A stretch of 64,000 nucleotides of DNA from Halopseudomonas salina (GTDB lineage: Bacteria > Pseudomonadota > Gammaproteobacteria > Pseudomonadales > Pseudomonadaceae), in contig NZ_VTTI01000001.1 in NCBI RefSeq assembly GCF_008641105.1, positions 145,750 through 209,749 of the forward strand, given 5' to 3'. Position numbers and translations under genes: made by a program. The notes under the pieces are model-generated. The model worked only from the letters and a program-made list of their open reading frames with translations. It was not told the origin of the DNA and ran no database searches. Positions 43,084-52,693 of the stretch are shown here, piece by piece (position 1 is the first letter of the stretch; every line of letters begins with the position of its first letter).

Positions 43084-43833
43084 ATGCTTATAATCCCCGC
43101 TATCGACCTCAAGGACGGCGCCTGCGTTCGCTTGCGTCAGGGCCTGATGGACGATGCCACCGTATTTTCCGATGACCCTGTGGCAATGGCCGCCAAGTGG
43201 GTCAAGGCTGGTTGCCGCCGCCTGCACCTGGTCGACCTGAATGGCGCCTTCGAGGGCAAGCCTGTCAATGGCGAAGTGGTGACTGCCATCGCCCGCGCCT
43301 ATCCTGACCTGCCGATCCAGATTGGTGGCGGCATCCGCTCCCTGGAAACAATCGAGCACTACGTGCGCGCTGGCGTCAGCTACGTGATCATCGGCACCAA
43401 GGCAGTCAAGCAACCGGAATTCGTTGCCGAAGCCTGCCGCGCCTTCCCGGGCAAGGTCATTGTCGGACTGGACGCAAAGGACGGATTTGTAGCCACCGAC
43501 GGCTGGGCAGAGGTAAGCAGCGTTCAGGCAGTCGATCTGGCGCGCCGTTTCGAAGCAGATGGCGTATCGGCGATCGTCTACACCGACATCGCCAAGGACG
43601 GCATGATGCAGGGCTGTAATGTCGAAGCTACAGCCGCACTGGCCAACGCCACATCCATTCCGGTTATTGCTTCAGGCGGCATTCATCACCTGGGCGACAT
43701 CCAGACACTGCTGGATGCTGGCGCCCCAGGCATTGTCGGCGCCATCACCGGCCGGGCGATCTATGAAGGTACGCTTGATGTGGCAGAGGCCCAGGCGCTG
43801 TGTGATAAAGCAGCTTCAAGCGTCAAGCGGTAA
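43084..43833 (+). CDS. hisA: Phosphoribosylformimino-5-aminoimidazole carboxamide ribotide isomerase HisA
   Basis: This TIM-barrel isomerase of histidine synthesis has 249 residues. Catalytic Asp residues are in AIDLKDG (N terminus) and in YTDIAKDG; phosphate loops are IQIGGGIRS and IASGGIHH. The start at 43084 has AAGGA 9 bases upstream. The C-terminal residues (ASSVKR) are encoded by repeat-type DNA related to the heptads on both sides of the gene, suggesting the repeat has invaded the 3' end. Confidence 0.96.
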   Translation: MLIIPAIDLKDGACVRLRQGLMDDATVFSDDPVAMAAKWVKAGCRRLHLVDLNGAFEGKPVNGEVVTAIARAYPDLPIQIGGGIRSLETIEHYVRAGVSYVIIGTKAVKQPEFVAEACRAFPGKVIVGLDAKDGFVATDGWAEVSSVQAVDLARRFEADGVSAIVYTDIAKDGMMQGCNVEATAALANATSIPVIASGGIHHLGDIQTLLDAGAPGIVGAITGRAIYEGTLDVAEAQALCDKAASSVKR

Positions 43834-43918
43834 GCCACAAGCTAGGGCGCGCCGCTCAATGGAATTATCTTGCAGCTTGAAGGGGACGGCCAACCGCCTT
43901 GCCGCTTGAAGCTGCTTT
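43807..43918 (+). repeat. 16-bp inverted repeat spanning the hisA-hisF junction
   Basis: AAAGCAGCTTCAAGCG (43807-43822, inside the end of hisA) is perfectly inverted at 43903-43918, just before hisF. The sequence is the same CAAGC/GCTTG family as the hisH-hisA repeat. It could fold the 100-nt intercistronic RNA. Confidence 0.7.
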
Positions 43919-43930
43919 CGGAGAAAGTCG

Positions 43931-44707
43931 ATGGGTCTCGCTAAACGCATTATCCCCTGTCTCGATGTCGACAATGGTCGCGTGGTCAAAGGTGTGCAGT
44001 TTGAAAACATCCGTGACGCTGGTGATCCGGTCGAGGTAGCGAGGCGCTACAACGAGCAGGGCGCAGATGAAATCACCTTTCTCGATATCACTGCCAGCCA
44101 TCAGGAGCGGGACACCACCCTGCACACTGTCGAGCGCATGGCCAGCCAGGTGTTCATACCGCTGACTGTCGGTGGCGGCGTTCGCACCATTCAGGATATA
44201 CGCAACCTGCTCAATGCCGGTGCCGACAAGGTGTCGATCAATACCGCCGCGGTATTCAACCCCGAATTCGTGGGCGAGGCTGCCGATCGGTTTGGCTCCC
44301 AATGCATCGTGGTGGCCATCGATGCAAAACGGGTATCGGATGAGGGGGCGGCAACCCCGCGTTGGGAGATCTTTACCCATGGCGGGCGCAAGCCAACTGG
44401 CCTGGACGCAGTAGAGTGGGCCTTCAAGATGCAGGAGCTGGGCGCGGGCGAGATCCTGCTAACCAGCATGGATCAGGACGGCATGAAGAGCGGTTTCGAT
44501 CTGGGGGTCACCCGGGCGATCAGTGACAGGCTGCATATCCCGATAATCGCCTCGGGCGGGGTCGGTAATCTGCAGCACCTGGCTGACGGCGTGCAGCTCG
44601 GCGGTGCCGATGCAGTGCTGGCTGCGAGCATCTTTCATTTTGGCGAGTATTCGATCACCCAGGCCAAGCAGTACATGGCCGACCGCGGCATTGAAATGCG
44701 TCTCTGA
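43931..44707 (+). CDS. hisF: Imidazole glycerol phosphate synthase cyclase subunit HisF
   Basis: This TIM barrel partners with HisH and makes IGP and AICAR. The 258 residues begin [21 protein letters not shown], with the catalytic Asp in CLDVD and in TSMDQDG. Phosphate loops are VGGGVRT and ASGGVGN. A Shine-Dalgarno sequence (GGAGAAAG) precedes the start. It closes the his cluster and is convergent with ctpA. Confidence 0.97.
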   Translation: MGLAKRIIPCLDVDNGRVVKGVQFENIRDAGDPVEVARRYNEQGADEITFLDITASHQERDTTLHTVERMASQVFIPLTVGGGVRTIQDIRNLLNAGADKVSINTAAVFNPEFVGEAADRFGSQCIVVAIDAKRVSDEGAATPRWEIFTHGGRKPTGLDAVEWAFKMQELGAGEILLTSMDQDGMKSGFDLGVTRAISDRLHIPIIASGGVGNLQHLADGVQLGGADAVLAASIFHFGEYSITQAKQYMADRGIEMRL

Positions 44708-44735
44708 TCAACCGCCTGGAACGCTATCTGGCGCG

Positions 44736-46043
44736 CTAGCCTCTGGCGCGCGAGATATTCAGACCCTTGAGCAGATTGAGCGCCTGATTCAACTGGTAGT
44801 CGGCGTCCTGAGACCGCTCGGGACCCGCGGGCTTGCGCACAGTGGGCCTCTCGACACCCGTTTCGTTCGACAGATGTCCTGCCAGATCTGCCTCGCGAAA
44901 TCCCATCTCCGCTTCATCCCTGGTCACCCTGGCCTGCTCCACCTTGATATCTGGCTCGATACCCTGCGCCTGAATAGAACGTCCGTCAGGAGTGTAATAC
45001 AACGCGGTAGTGAGCTTGAGCGCGCGGTCGTTGTTGAGCGGCAAGACCGTCTGTACCGAGCCCTTGCCGAAGGTGTTGGTACCCATGATGACCGCACGGC
45101 CATGATCCTGCAGTGCGCCAGCAACAATTTCGGAGGCCGAAGCCGAGCCGCCATTGATAAGGACAACCATTGGCACGCCAATGCTCGGATCGGTGTTGGT
45201 GGCAGAGAAGCGCAGCTCTGAGTTGCTCAGCCGGCCCTGGGTATAAACAATCAGACCTGAATCCAGAAAACTGTCCGCCACCTCGACTGCGGCCTGGAGC
45301 ACGCCACCGGGGTTATTACGCAGATCCAGTACCAGCCCTTTGAGATCGCCATCCGCGTTGAGCTTCTCAAGCTCGCGGCGCACTTCGTCGCCCGTGTTGA
45401 CCTGGAACTGGGTGAGCCGCATATAGGCGTAACCCGGATCCAGCTGCTCAGTGCGCACACTGGCCACCTTGACCACCGCCCGCTCCAGCTCGACCTCGAA
45501 TGGACGGCCGTCATCGCGAATCACGGTAAGAGTGATGGTGGTGCCCGGCTCGCCACGCATTTTTTCCACCGCGTCCATGATAGTCAAACCCTTTACCGGC
45601 TCGCCATCAATCTTGACGATCAGATCGCCAGCCTCGATACCAGCACGAGCGGCGGGCGTGTCATCGATAGGCGAGATGACCTTGATGAACCCATCTTCCT
45701 GACCCACCTCAATACCCAGGCCGCCAAACTGGCCGCTGGTTGCATCCTGCAGCCCACGGAATGCTTCTGGCTCCAGATAGGCAGAATGCGGGTCAAGCCC
45801 ATCGAGCATCCCGCGGATGGCGTTCTCCAGCAGAGTCGCATCATCAACCGGCTCGACGTAGGCTGTGCGAATACGCTCCATTACCTCGACAAAAGTCCGC
45901 AGTTCGTTCAGCGGCAGAGGGGCTGCCGGGCTCTGCGCCTGTGCCGGCACAGGAGCAGGTGCGGTTGTTTCCTGGGCCAGCACGGGCCCAACAACAAATG
46001 CCAGGCTGATGCAGGCGGCAAGCATGGTACGCACAGCGGTCAT
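44736..46043 (-). CDS. ctpA: C-terminal processing protease CtpA (S41 family)
   Basis: This is an envelope serine protease. It has a signal peptide (residues about 1-23), a Pro/Ala-rich linker, an N-terminal helical segment (RIRTAYVEPVDDATL), a PDZ domain (about 95-175, GLGIEVGQEDGFIKV onward), and the S41 protease core with the catalytic Ser in GGSASASEIVAGAL and Lys in NTFGKGSVQT. The 435-residue length is standard. CtpA proteases in Pseudomonas degrade cell-wall hydrolases and need a lipoprotein partner. The gene lies 75 bp downstream of envC on the same strand, a linkage that fits wall remodelling. Confidence 0.95.
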   Translation of the reverse strand: MTAVRTMLAACISLAFVVGPVLAQETTAPAPVPAQAQSPAAPLPLNELRTFVEVMERIRTAYVEPVDDATLLENAIRGMLDGLDPHSAYLEPEAFRGLQDATSGQFGGLGIEVGQEDGFIKVISPIDDTPAARAGIEAGDLIVKIDGEPVKGLTIMDAVEKMRGEPGTTITLTVIRDDGRPFEVELERAVVKVASVRTEQLDPGYAYMRLTQFQVNTGDEVRRELEKLNADGDLKGLVLDLRNNPGGVLQAAVEVADSFLDSGLIVYTQGRLSNSELRFSATNTDPSIGVPMVVLINGGSASASEIVAGALQDHGRAVIMGTNTFGKGSVQTVLPLNNDRALKLTTALYYTPDGRSIQAQGIEPDIKVEQARVTRDEAEMGFREADLAGHLSNETGVERPTVRKPAGPERSQDADYQLNQALNLLKGLNISRARG

Positions 46044-46118
46044 CGATCTCTCCCAACACAGGGGCTTGTTTACGGACTAGGGCAGGAAACGCACTTGCAG
46101 GTCTTGGCCGCCGGCACT

Positions 46119-47309
46119 TCACCCCGACAGCATACACCAGGCCGCAGGGTCCAGTGCACGGCCCTGGTGGCGAATCGCAAAATACAGAGCTGGCATCGTG
46201 AGCCCCCCGCTGGCGCCAACTGTGGAAACGGCCTCACCGGGCTGCACCCAGGTACCAACGTCCTTGAGCACGCTCTGGTTATGGCCGTACAGACTCAGAT
46301 AACCACTGCCGTGATCAAGTATTACCAGCAAACCCGAACCACGCAGCCAGTCGGCGAATACCACTCGCCCACCATGAACGGCATGTACCGCAGTGCCCTG
46401 GGATGCGCCGATCAACAGACCATCCCACTTCAGCCGCGCATCGCCACCACGCTGGCTACCATAACGCGCCTGAATAGGGCCCTTGACCGGCAATGGCAAC
46501 TTCCCCTTGGCGCTGGCAAAAGGCAGGCTGCCGGCGGGAGTAGGGATGCTGGTTATGGTTTCATCAATGGACTTGATAAGCTTTTCCAGGCCCGCACGCT
46601 CAGCCTGAGCTGTTGCCAGCTTTTCACTCTGACTACGGCTCTTGCCCTGCAGATTTGCCAGCAGCCCGGTGCGCGCGGTCTGCTGAGACTGTAGCTCCGT
46701 GGCATTGGCAGCGAGCCGCTCGCGGCGCTCTTCAAGAAGGGCCTGCTGCTCGACAATCTGCGCGCTGGCCAAGCGTATCTGCTCAAGGGTATCGGTATAG
46801 CGCGTCACTTCGGTCATTCGAGCACGACTCAGATACTGGTAATAGCGCATCATGCGCGCCATGCGCGCAGGGTCGTCCTGGTTGAGCAACATCTTGAGAT
46901 AATCCTGCTGCCCAGCCATATAAGCCGCGCGTGCCTGCCTGGCGATCTGATCCTGCTGCCCAGTCAGTGCGACCTGCAAACCGGCTGCCTGCTCGCGCAG
47001 ATCGCGAACCCGGGTTTCGCCCTGGCGGATCTTTTCCTCGATCTGCTCGCTCTCGCGCTGCAACCTGCCAATCTCGCTTTCACTGCGCTTGAGTTGCGAC
47101 TCCAGACCGGACATCTCCTGCTCGAAGCTCTCGAGCATTTTTTTCAGCCGTGCAATTTCCGCTTCGGTCTGTTTCAGCTCGGCTCTCGCCTCACGGGAGT
47201 CGGTCTGGGTCTCCTGCGCAGTCAACGGAGCGCTATACACCAGCGCTGCCAGCACTGCAGCGGTGCAAAAGTGCTGTGAAAGTGTGCGCAACGGCCTGAG
47301 CTTGAGCAT
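46119..47309 (-). CDS. envC: Murein hydrolase activator EnvC
   Basis: This periplasmic divisome protein has 396 residues. A signal peptide leads into a long coiled coil (about 35-250, rich in E, Q, R). It ends in a LytM/M23 domain (about 280-396) with GSQRGGDARLKWDGLLIGAS, HAVHGGRVVFADWLRGSGLL and LDHGSGYLSLYGHN. Zinc-site residues are changed (for example YFAIRH where active enzymes have HFE), so it should act as a non-catalytic activator of amidases. It lies between gpmI and ctpA, as in other Pseudomonas. Confidence 0.93.
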   Translation of the reverse strand: MLKLRPLRTLSQHFCTAAVLAALVYSAPLTAQETQTDSREARAELKQTEAEIARLKKMLESFEQEMSGLESQLKRSESEIGRLQRESEQIEEKIRQGETRVRDLREQAAGLQVALTGQQDQIARQARAAYMAGQQDYLKMLLNQDDPARMARMMRYYQYLSRARMTEVTRYTDTLEQIRLASAQIVEQQALLEERRERLAANATELQSQQTARTGLLANLQGKSRSQSEKLATAQAERAGLEKLIKSIDETITSIPTPAGSLPFASAKGKLPLPVKGPIQARYGSQRGGDARLKWDGLLIGASQGTAVHAVHGGRVVFADWLRGSGLLVILDHGSGYLSLYGHNQSVLKDVGTWVQPGEAVSTVGASGGLTMPALYFAIRHQGRALDPAAWCMLSG

Positions 47310-47318
47310 GTCGGAGTC

Positions 47319-48857
47319 TCAGGAGGCCAATGTCAGAATCGATCGACCCGTCATCTCAGCCGGCTTGGGCAGACCCAGCAGAGTCAGCATGGTTGGCGCC
47401 ACATCAGACAGTATGCCGCCTTCGCGCATGCTCACCTGCCGCGGCCCTACATACACAAAGGGTACCGGCTCGCAGGTATGTGCGGTGTGTGCCTGACCTG
47501 TATCGTGATCGGACATCTTCTCGACGTTGCCGTGGTCAGCCGTAATCAATGCCTCTCCGTCTACCCGGGCAAGGGCCTCGCAGATGCGCTTGATACAGGT
47601 ATCAAGACACTCCACAGCCTTGACCGCAGCGTCGAAATCGCCGGTATGCCCAACCATGTCACCATTGGCATAATTGACGATAATCACATCATAGCGCTGC
47701 TGATCAATCGCCTCGACGATTCGATCAGTGACCTCTGGCGCGCTCATTTCAGGCTGCAGATCATAGGTAGCCACCTGGGGAGATGGAACCAGAATGCGCT
47801 CTTCACCTGCAAAGGGTTCTTCACGGCCGCCGGAGAAGAAAAACGTCACGTGGGCGTATTTTTCCGTCTCGGCAATCCGCAGCTGGGTCTTGCCCTGACT
47901 GGCCAGGTATTCGCCCAGCACATTGTTCAGCGAAGCAGGCGGGTAAGCACAGGGTGCCGGAATATCAGCCGCGTACCGGGTCAGCATGACAAAACCGGAC
48001 ATGTGCAGCTGACGCTGGCGAGTAAACCCCTTGAAATCAGGTTCGACAAAGGCGCGGCTCAGCTCCCGGGCGCGGTCAGCACGAAAATTCATGAATATCA
48101 GTGCATCCCCGTCAGCAACCGGTGCAGGCTCGCCAATGCGGGTAGCCTTGACGAACTCGTCGTTCTCTTCACGTTCGTAGGCGGCAAGCAGACCGTCCAC
48201 AGCGGTTGCCGCGGTAAACTGCGCCTCACCATCAGCGATCAGGTTGTAGGCGGATTCCACACGCTCCCAGCGATTATCACGATCCATCGCGAAATAACGG
48301 CCGATCAGCGTAGCCGTCCGTCCCTTGCCCAGGCGCTTATAGGCCTGTTCGAGCATCTCGAGGGAGGGCTTGGCGCTACGCGGCGGGGTATCCCGACCGT
48401 CAAGGAAGGCGTGCACGGCAATCTTGTCGGCGCCGCGTCGCACTGCCAGCTCCACCATCGCTACCAGATGGTCTTCGTGGCTATGCACGCCGCCGGGCGA
48501 GACCAGACCCATGATATGCACGGTGCCCTGGGCTGCAACCGCCTTGTCCACTGCCTCGACAATGGCCGGATTGTCGAAGAACTCGCCATCGGCAATCGCC
48601 TTGGTTACCCGGGTGAAGTCCTGATAGACCACCCGGCCAGCGCCCAGATTCATGTGACCTACTTCGGAGTTACCCATTTGTCCGTCAGGTAGCCCTACGT
48701 CCATACCCGAGCCGGACACCAGCGTATGGGGAGCCTGCGCCCACAGTTTGTCCCATACCGGGGTGCGGGCGGCCATGATGGCGTTGGAGTCAGGCGATTC
48801 ACTGTGGCCAAAACCATCGAGAATCATCAGAACCAGGGGTTTGGGGGCATCTGTCAT
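47319..48857 (-). CDS. gpmI: 2,3-bisphosphoglycerate-independent phosphoglycerate mutase GpmI
   Basis: This glycolytic enzyme interconverts 3- and 2-phosphoglycerate with two Mn ions. The 512 residues are family-typical. Metal site one is in [18 protein letters not shown] at the N terminus. The phosphoserine nucleophile is in [15 protein letters not shown]. Later ligands are in [16 protein letters not shown] and [10 protein letters not shown] with [13 protein letters not shown]. It is the first gene of the gpmI-envC-ctpA run, 10 bp before envC, and is divergent from the rhodanese gene. Confidence 0.97.
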   Translation of the reverse strand: MTDAPKPLVLMILDGFGHSESPDSNAIMAARTPVWDKLWAQAPHTLVSGSGMDVGLPDGQMGNSEVGHMNLGAGRVVYQDFTRVTKAIADGEFFDNPAIVEAVDKAVAAQGTVHIMGLVSPGGVHSHEDHLVAMVELAVRRGADKIAVHAFLDGRDTPPRSAKPSLEMLEQAYKRLGKGRTATLIGRYFAMDRDNRWERVESAYNLIADGEAQFTAATAVDGLLAAYEREENDEFVKATRIGEPAPVADGDALIFMNFRADRARELSRAFVEPDFKGFTRQRQLHMSGFVMLTRYAADIPAPCAYPPASLNNVLGEYLASQGKTQLRIAETEKYAHVTFFFSGGREEPFAGEERILVPSPQVATYDLQPEMSAPEVTDRIVEAIDQQRYDVIIVNYANGDMVGHTGDFDAAVKAVECLDTCIKRICEALARVDGEALITADHGNVEKMSDHDTGQAHTAHTCEPVPFVYVGPRQVSMREGGILSDVAPTMLTLLGLPKPAEMTGRSILTLAS

Positions 48858-49057
48858 GAAGGCGACTCACAAAATATTTGAATGATCGGATAGCAGCCCT
48901 GGCCGCATGACGGCCGGGCAGACGCGATGCCCACAGTCTACTGCGCCGGCACCAGCCTGTCATGCTGCAACGCCCCGCGTACCATTCGGCAGGGATGGTT
49001 CTGCCACCGCCGCCTGCTGTGTATACTGGCGGACTTTATTTATCCGGAAGTACTCGC

Positions 49058-49492
49058 ATGCAACGCGTTATCGATTTCTTTACCCAGTTCGCCGAGTTCC
49101 TCGGCAATCATCCGTTTCTGGCGGTCGCCTTCCTGGTGGTAGTCACGCTGCTGATCGTTACCGAGGGCCGCAAAGCCGGCAAGACTGTTTCCACTCAGCA
49201 GGCCACCACCATGATCAATCGCGAAAGCGCCGTGGTCGTCGACCTGCGTTCCAAGAAGGATTATGCCGCCGGTCACATCGTGGACTCGATCAACATCCCG
49301 TACGACAGTCTGAATACTCGCCTGGGTGACCTCGACAAGTACAAGGGGCGCCCGATCATTCTTGCCTGCGCGAGCGGCCAGCACGCCGGATCCTGCGCCA
49401 AGCAGATCAAGGCAGCTGGACACGACAACGTCAGTCGCCTCAGTGGTGGCATGAGCAGTTGGCGCGCCGACAGCCTTCCAGTGGTGAAATAA
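49058..49492 (+). CDS. Membrane-anchored rhodanese-like sulfurtransferase
   Basis: This 144-residue protein has one N-terminal membrane helix (about 17-35) and a single rhodanese domain (about 45-140). The active-site loop is ILACASGQHAG with the catalytic Cys, and VVDLRSKKDYAAGHI is the CH2A-like motif. The start at 49058 is preferred because GGAAG lies just upstream and the helix begins soon after; 32 further residues are open. A -10-like TATACT lies at 49022-49027. It is followed after 1 bp by grxC. Confidence 0.92.
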   Translation: MQRVIDFFTQFAEFLGNHPFLAVAFLVVVTLLIVTEGRKAGKTVSTQQATTMINRESAVVVDLRSKKDYAAGHIVDSINIPYDSLNTRLGDLDKYKGRPIILACASGQHAGSCAKQIKAAGHDNVSRLSGGMSSWRADSLPVVK

Positions 49493-49493
49493 C

Positions 49494-49751
49494 ATGTCAG
49501 AAGTAACGATCTACAGCAGCAACTATTGCCCCTTCTGTATCCGTGCCAAGCAGTTGCTGGATGCGAAAGGCGTCAAGTACAACGAAATTCGCGTCGATGG
49601 TCAGCCCAAGGTGCGGGCAGAAATGACCCGCCTTGCCGGCGGTGCGACCTCGGTACCACAGATCTGGATTGGCAAGACCCACGTCGGCGGTTGCGATCAG
49701 CTGCAAGCGCTTGAGCGCTCAGGCAAACTCGACGCCATGCTCGCCAGCTAA
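49494..49751 (+). CDS. grxC: Glutaredoxin GrxC
   Basis: This is an 85-residue dithiol glutaredoxin. It has the redox motif CPFC at 12-15, the cis-Pro loop TSVPQIWI and the glutathione-binding GGCDQLQAL. It reduces disulfides with glutathione in the cytoplasm. The gene starts 1 bp after the rhodanese stop and 35 bp before secB, the classical rhodanese-grxC-secB group. Confidence 0.96.
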   Translation: MSEVTIYSSNYCPFCIRAKQLLDAKGVKYNEIRVDGQPKVRAEMTRLAGGATSVPQIWIGKTHVGGCDQLQALERSGKLDAMLAS

Positions 49752-49786
49752 CACTATTAACAAGACCACAATACAAGGACCCCATC

Positions 49787-50284
49787 ATGGCCGAAGAAAA
49801 CCAGAACACTCAGGGCGCCAACGGCGCTGCGGATCAGCAGCCCCAGGTACAGTTCACGCTGCAGCGTATCTACGTGAAGGATCTGTCCTTCGAGTCTCCC
49901 AAGGCGCCAGCGGTGTTTCAATCCCAATGGAACCCCCACGTCAATCTGGATTTGAACACCCGCCACAGCGAGTTGCAGGAAGGCGTACATGAAGTAGTAC
50001 TCAGCCTGTCCGCCACCGTTACCAATGGCGAAGACGATGTCACCTTCATCGCCGAAGTTCAGCAGGCCGGCATCTTCGCTATCAGCGGCCTGGATGAGGC
50101 TGGCATGCGCCACACTCTTGGCGCATTCTGCCCGAACATCCTGTTCCCCTATGCCCGTGAAGCGATTGACAACCTGGTACTCCGGGGCAGCTTCCCTCCC
50201 CTGATGCTGTCACCAGTCAACTTCGACGCCCTGTTTGCCCAGGCAGAACAGCGCCGTGTGGCAGAAGCTGCCGAGAAGAACTGA
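49787..50284 (+). CDS. secB: Protein-export chaperone SecB
   Basis: This tetrameric cytoplasmic chaperone keeps preproteins unfolded and hands them to SecA. The 165 residues include [29 protein letters not shown], the conserved [17 protein letters not shown] block and the C-terminal [21 protein letters not shown] precedes the ATG. Third gene after rhodanese and grxC. Confidence 0.97.
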   Translation: MAEENQNTQGANGAADQQPQVQFTLQRIYVKDLSFESPKAPAVFQSQWNPHVNLDLNTRHSELQEGVHEVVLSLSATVTNGEDDVTFIAEVQQAGIFAISGLDEAGMRHTLGAFCPNILFPYAREAIDNLVLRGSFPPLMLSPVNFDALFAQAEQRRVAEAAEKN

Positions 50285-50471
50285 GTCGCCCGGTCAGCCG
50301 CCCATGGCTGAAACGATCCGTGCCGCATAGCTCGATTGCGGCGCGGACCGCGGCCAGGCCCATCCACTCGGCGGCCCGGTGTTGTTACAACCCCGCCCTG
50401 CGACATCCTTGTCAGCCCGCACTCCTTGATCTACTGTAATTCGCCTGCCTATTCGAACAGACGGAAATTCC

Positions 50472-50987
50472 ATGGCCCTACCTGCTTCCCGCCCCCTGTA
50501 TCTGCTTGCGTTGATCACATGCGTTCTGTTGATGGGCGTTGCGCTCTATCTTGAACATGTTGTTGGCCTGATACCTTGCCCGCTATGCATCATTCAGCGC
50601 GTAATACTTGTTCTTGTCGGCCTGGTGTGCCTGGCCGCCCTGATACACAGCCCAAGCGCCGAGCCGACCTCCCGCAGACCCACAGCAGCTCGCCTCTATG
50701 GAGTCGGAGTGAGTTTGTTTGCCATCCTCGGCGCCGCCGTGGCCGGGCGCCAGGTCTGGCTGCAGCACCAGCCGTCCGACCAGCTACCGTCCTGCCTGCC
50801 GAGCCTGGACTACATGATTGACGTTCTGCCCCTCCAGGACATCATGCACATGCTGTTCAACGGCACCGCCGACTGCGCAAAGGTCGATTGGACTTTTCTC
50901 GGCCTCAGCATCGCCGAAGGTACGCTGCTAGCGTTTATCGCCTTCAGCCTGTTCGGACTCACACAGCTCTTTCGCAGTAACGACTGA
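50472..50987 (+). CDS. dsbB: Disulfide bond formation protein, DsbB family
   Basis: This inner-membrane quinone reductase reoxidises DsbA. The 171 residues have four predicted helices. The first Cys pair is CPLC at 36-39 and the second pair is in SCLPS and TADCAK (about 107 and 133), both in periplasmic loops as required. The Arg and quinone-contact residues cannot be judged by eye. In Pseudomonas a dsbB paralogue (dsbH) lies next to algQ-algP, so this copy may be the orthologue of that one. AlgQ lies two genes downstream. Confidence 0.9.
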   Translation: MALPASRPLYLLALITCVLLMGVALYLEHVVGLIPCPLCIIQRVILVLVGLVCLAALIHSPSAEPTSRRPTAARLYGVGVSLFAILGAAVAGRQVWLQHQPSDQLPSCLPSLDYMIDVLPLQDIMHMLFNGTADCAKVDWTFLGLSIAEGTLLAFIAFSLFGLTQLFRSND

Positions 50988-50999
50988 AATGGAGACCCC

Positions 51000-51521
51000 A
51001 TGCGCCTGATCATCGCTTTTGTCTTTGCCCTGGCCCTCGCGGGCTGCGCAAGCCCCGACGTGGAACACTATGCCAATGAAACCCCGGAGTTGCGCCTGCA
51101 GGATTATTTCAATGGCGAACTGGAAGCCTGGGGCATGTTCCAGAAGCGTGATGGCGAGCTGGTAAGACGCTTCCACGTGCGCATGGTGGGGAGCTGGGAA
51201 GGCGACACCGGCGTGCTGGATGAATATTTCACTTACTCAGACGGCTCCACCGAGCGTCGCGTTTGGACCCTGGTGAAGCAATCTGATGGAACCTGGCGCG
51301 GGACCGCGGACGATGTGGAGGGTGAGGCCGTCGGCGAAGTGTCCGGCAATGCCTTTCACTGGCGCTACACACTGAGGCTCAAGGTTGATGACAGCACCTG
51401 GCTGGTCGACTTTGACGACTGGATGTACCTGATCGATGACAAGGTCATGCTCAACCGCGCGACAATGTCAAAATGGGGCGTGGAGCTGGGCCAGGTAACC
51501 CTCAGCTTCATCAAGCCTTGA
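51000..51521 (+). CDS. DUF3833-type lipoprotein
   Basis: This 173-residue envelope lipoprotein has the lipobox LAGC at about residues 13-16. The mature part is beta-rich: LQDYFNGELEAWGMFQKRDGELVRRF, WTLVKQSDGTWRGTADDVEGEAVG and the conserved DDWMYLIDDKVMLNRATMSKWG, matching the DUF3833 family found in gammaproteobacteria. GGAGA precedes the ATG. The role is unknown; it lies 12 bp after the dsbB-type gene. Confidence 0.85.
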   Translation: MRLIIAFVFALALAGCASPDVEHYANETPELRLQDYFNGELEAWGMFQKRDGELVRRFHVRMVGSWEGDTGVLDEYFTYSDGSTERRVWTLVKQSDGTWRGTADDVEGEAVGEVSGNAFHWRYTLRLKVDDSTWLVDFDDWMYLIDDKVMLNRATMSKWGVELGQVTLSFIKP

Positions 51522-51615
51522 TGCAGGCACCTTGGCTGACCTATGCTGTCCATCTACAAGGGATTGACGCCGTCTGGCATCGATCCAACCAGCCAATTGC
51601 AAGTAGAGGTGGATC

Positions 51616-52089
51616 ATGCTGGAGAGCTGCACAACAGCCCAGGAACGTTGGGGCGGTGTACATAAACTGATTGACCGCTGGCTGGCAGAGCGCAAGCAAC
51701 TGGTGCTGCAATACAACCAGTTACGCCAGGCTGCCGAAACCGGCAAAGCCAGCCAGGCCACCCTCGAATCCTTCTGCGACGTCCTCGTCGACTACGTTTC
51801 CGCAGGTCACTTCGAAGTCTATGAGCAACTGATCCACGAAGCCGAGGCTTTCGAGGACCAGGGCGGACTGGCGCTTGCGCGTCAGGTCTACCCCCGGATC
51901 GAGACCATCACCCAGAGTGCAGTTGAATTCAATGATCTGTACGGACGGGCCGGATCGGATGATGACCGACAGCAGATGCACGAACGCCTGCTTCGACTGG
52001 GCGGCCTGCTACATGAGCGTTTCGAGCTCGAAGACTGCCTTATCGAAGTACTACATACCGCCCACCAGGACATACTCAGCGCAAGCTGA
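51616..52089 (+). CDS. algQ: Anti-sigma-70 factor AlgQ/Rsd
   Basis: This 157-residue protein of the Rsd/AlgQ family binds region 4 of the housekeeping sigma factor and shifts RNA polymerase use; in Pseudomonas it also influences alginate and siderophore genes. Family features are ERWGGVHKLIDRWLAERKQLV, LCDVLVDYVSAGHFEVYEQL-like helix and LGGLLHERFELEDCLIE. It is followed after 17 bp by an algP homologue, the conserved order in the genus. Confidence 0.94.
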   Translation: MLESCTTAQERWGGVHKLIDRWLAERKQLVLQYNQLRQAAETGKASQATLESFCDVLVDYVSAGHFEVYEQLIHEAEAFEDQGGLALARQVYPRIETITQSAVEFNDLYGRAGSDDDRQQMHERLLRLGGLLHERFELEDCLIEVLHTAHQDILSAS

Positions 52090-52106
52090 ACGCAACGGAG
52101 CTTGAT

Positions 52107-52643
52107 GTGACAAGCAAAGAGAAAGATAACGGCAAGCAAGCTGCCCCCGTCATCACCCCACTGCACCTGCTGCAGACGCTTACCCGCACGCTGAACGAGC
52201 ATCTCGCCGATGCGTGCCGCGAAGCGGAAAAAGATGCGCGCAAGGCCATGGAGAAATTGACCCGCCAGCATGCCAAGCTGCAGGAAAAGTTGGCCGAGGC
52301 CCAGGAAAAACTGAGCAATCGTCAAACGTCGGGAGCTGATCGCAAGGCTATCGAGAAGAGCGAACAGAAAGTAGCCAACCTACAGGCAGGGCTGAACGAA
52401 TTGCAGGATGCGCGTAACGCCGCGGAGACCTATACCCGGCAACTTCAGGGTGACGTACGGCAGACACTGCGTATTGCCAAAGGCCTGGAGCGTATCGAGA
52501 GCCAGGCAGACCTGGCCATCGAAAAGCGCAACAACCCAAAGCCTCCGAGCAAAGCTGCCAGTCGACCCCGCAAGCCACGCAGCCGCAAGCCGGCCGCAAC
52601 CCGGCCTGGCGAGCAAAAGACCGAATCAGGCAGTAACACCTGA
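52107..52643 (+). CDS. algP: AlgP-like histone-H1-type protein with short basic tail
   Basis: This 178-residue protein has an N-terminal conserved helical domain (TPLHLLQTLTRTLNEHLADAC), a coiled coil at about 40-125 and a Lys/Arg/Pro/Ala-rich C-terminal tail (about 145-178). AlgP of P. aeruginosa has a much longer KPAA-repeat tail; here it is reduced to about 35 residues with PRKPRSRKPA. Such proteins bind DNA like histone H1. It starts at a GTG, with an out-of-frame ATG two bases upstream. Its position right after algQ supports the identity. Confidence 0.85.
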   Translation: MTSKEKDNGKQAAPVITPLHLLQTLTRTLNEHLADACREAEKDARKAMEKLTRQHAKLQEKLAEAQEKLSNRQTSGADRKAIEKSEQKVANLQAGLNELQDARNAAETYTRQLQGDVRQTLRIAKGLERIESQADLAIEKRNNPKPPSKAASRPRKPRSRKPAATRPGEQKTESGSNT

Positions 52644-52669
52644 TCGATTGCAGACCGATCACGCACAAT

Positions 52670-52693
52670 GCCTGAACCCTGCGGGGCTCAGGC
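52670..52693. terminator. Hairpin between algP and the chemoreceptor gene
   Basis: GCCTGAACCC (52670-52679) and GGGCTCAGGC (52684-52693) form a near-perfect stem with a 4-base loop, lying where two genes converge and reaching the receptor stop codon. It has no clear U-run, so it is a weak terminator or mRNA end. Confidence 0.4.

Noticed and set aside
42523..43413. 296-codon minus-strand frame across hisH and hisA
   Set aside because: It is antisense to two well-supported his genes and crosses the repeat region; no domain is recognisable.
47478..48692. 404-codon open frame on the plus strand
   Set aside because: It lies entirely antisense to gpmI, whose motifs are all intact. It lacks any recognisable domain and reflects the third-position GC bias of the real gene.
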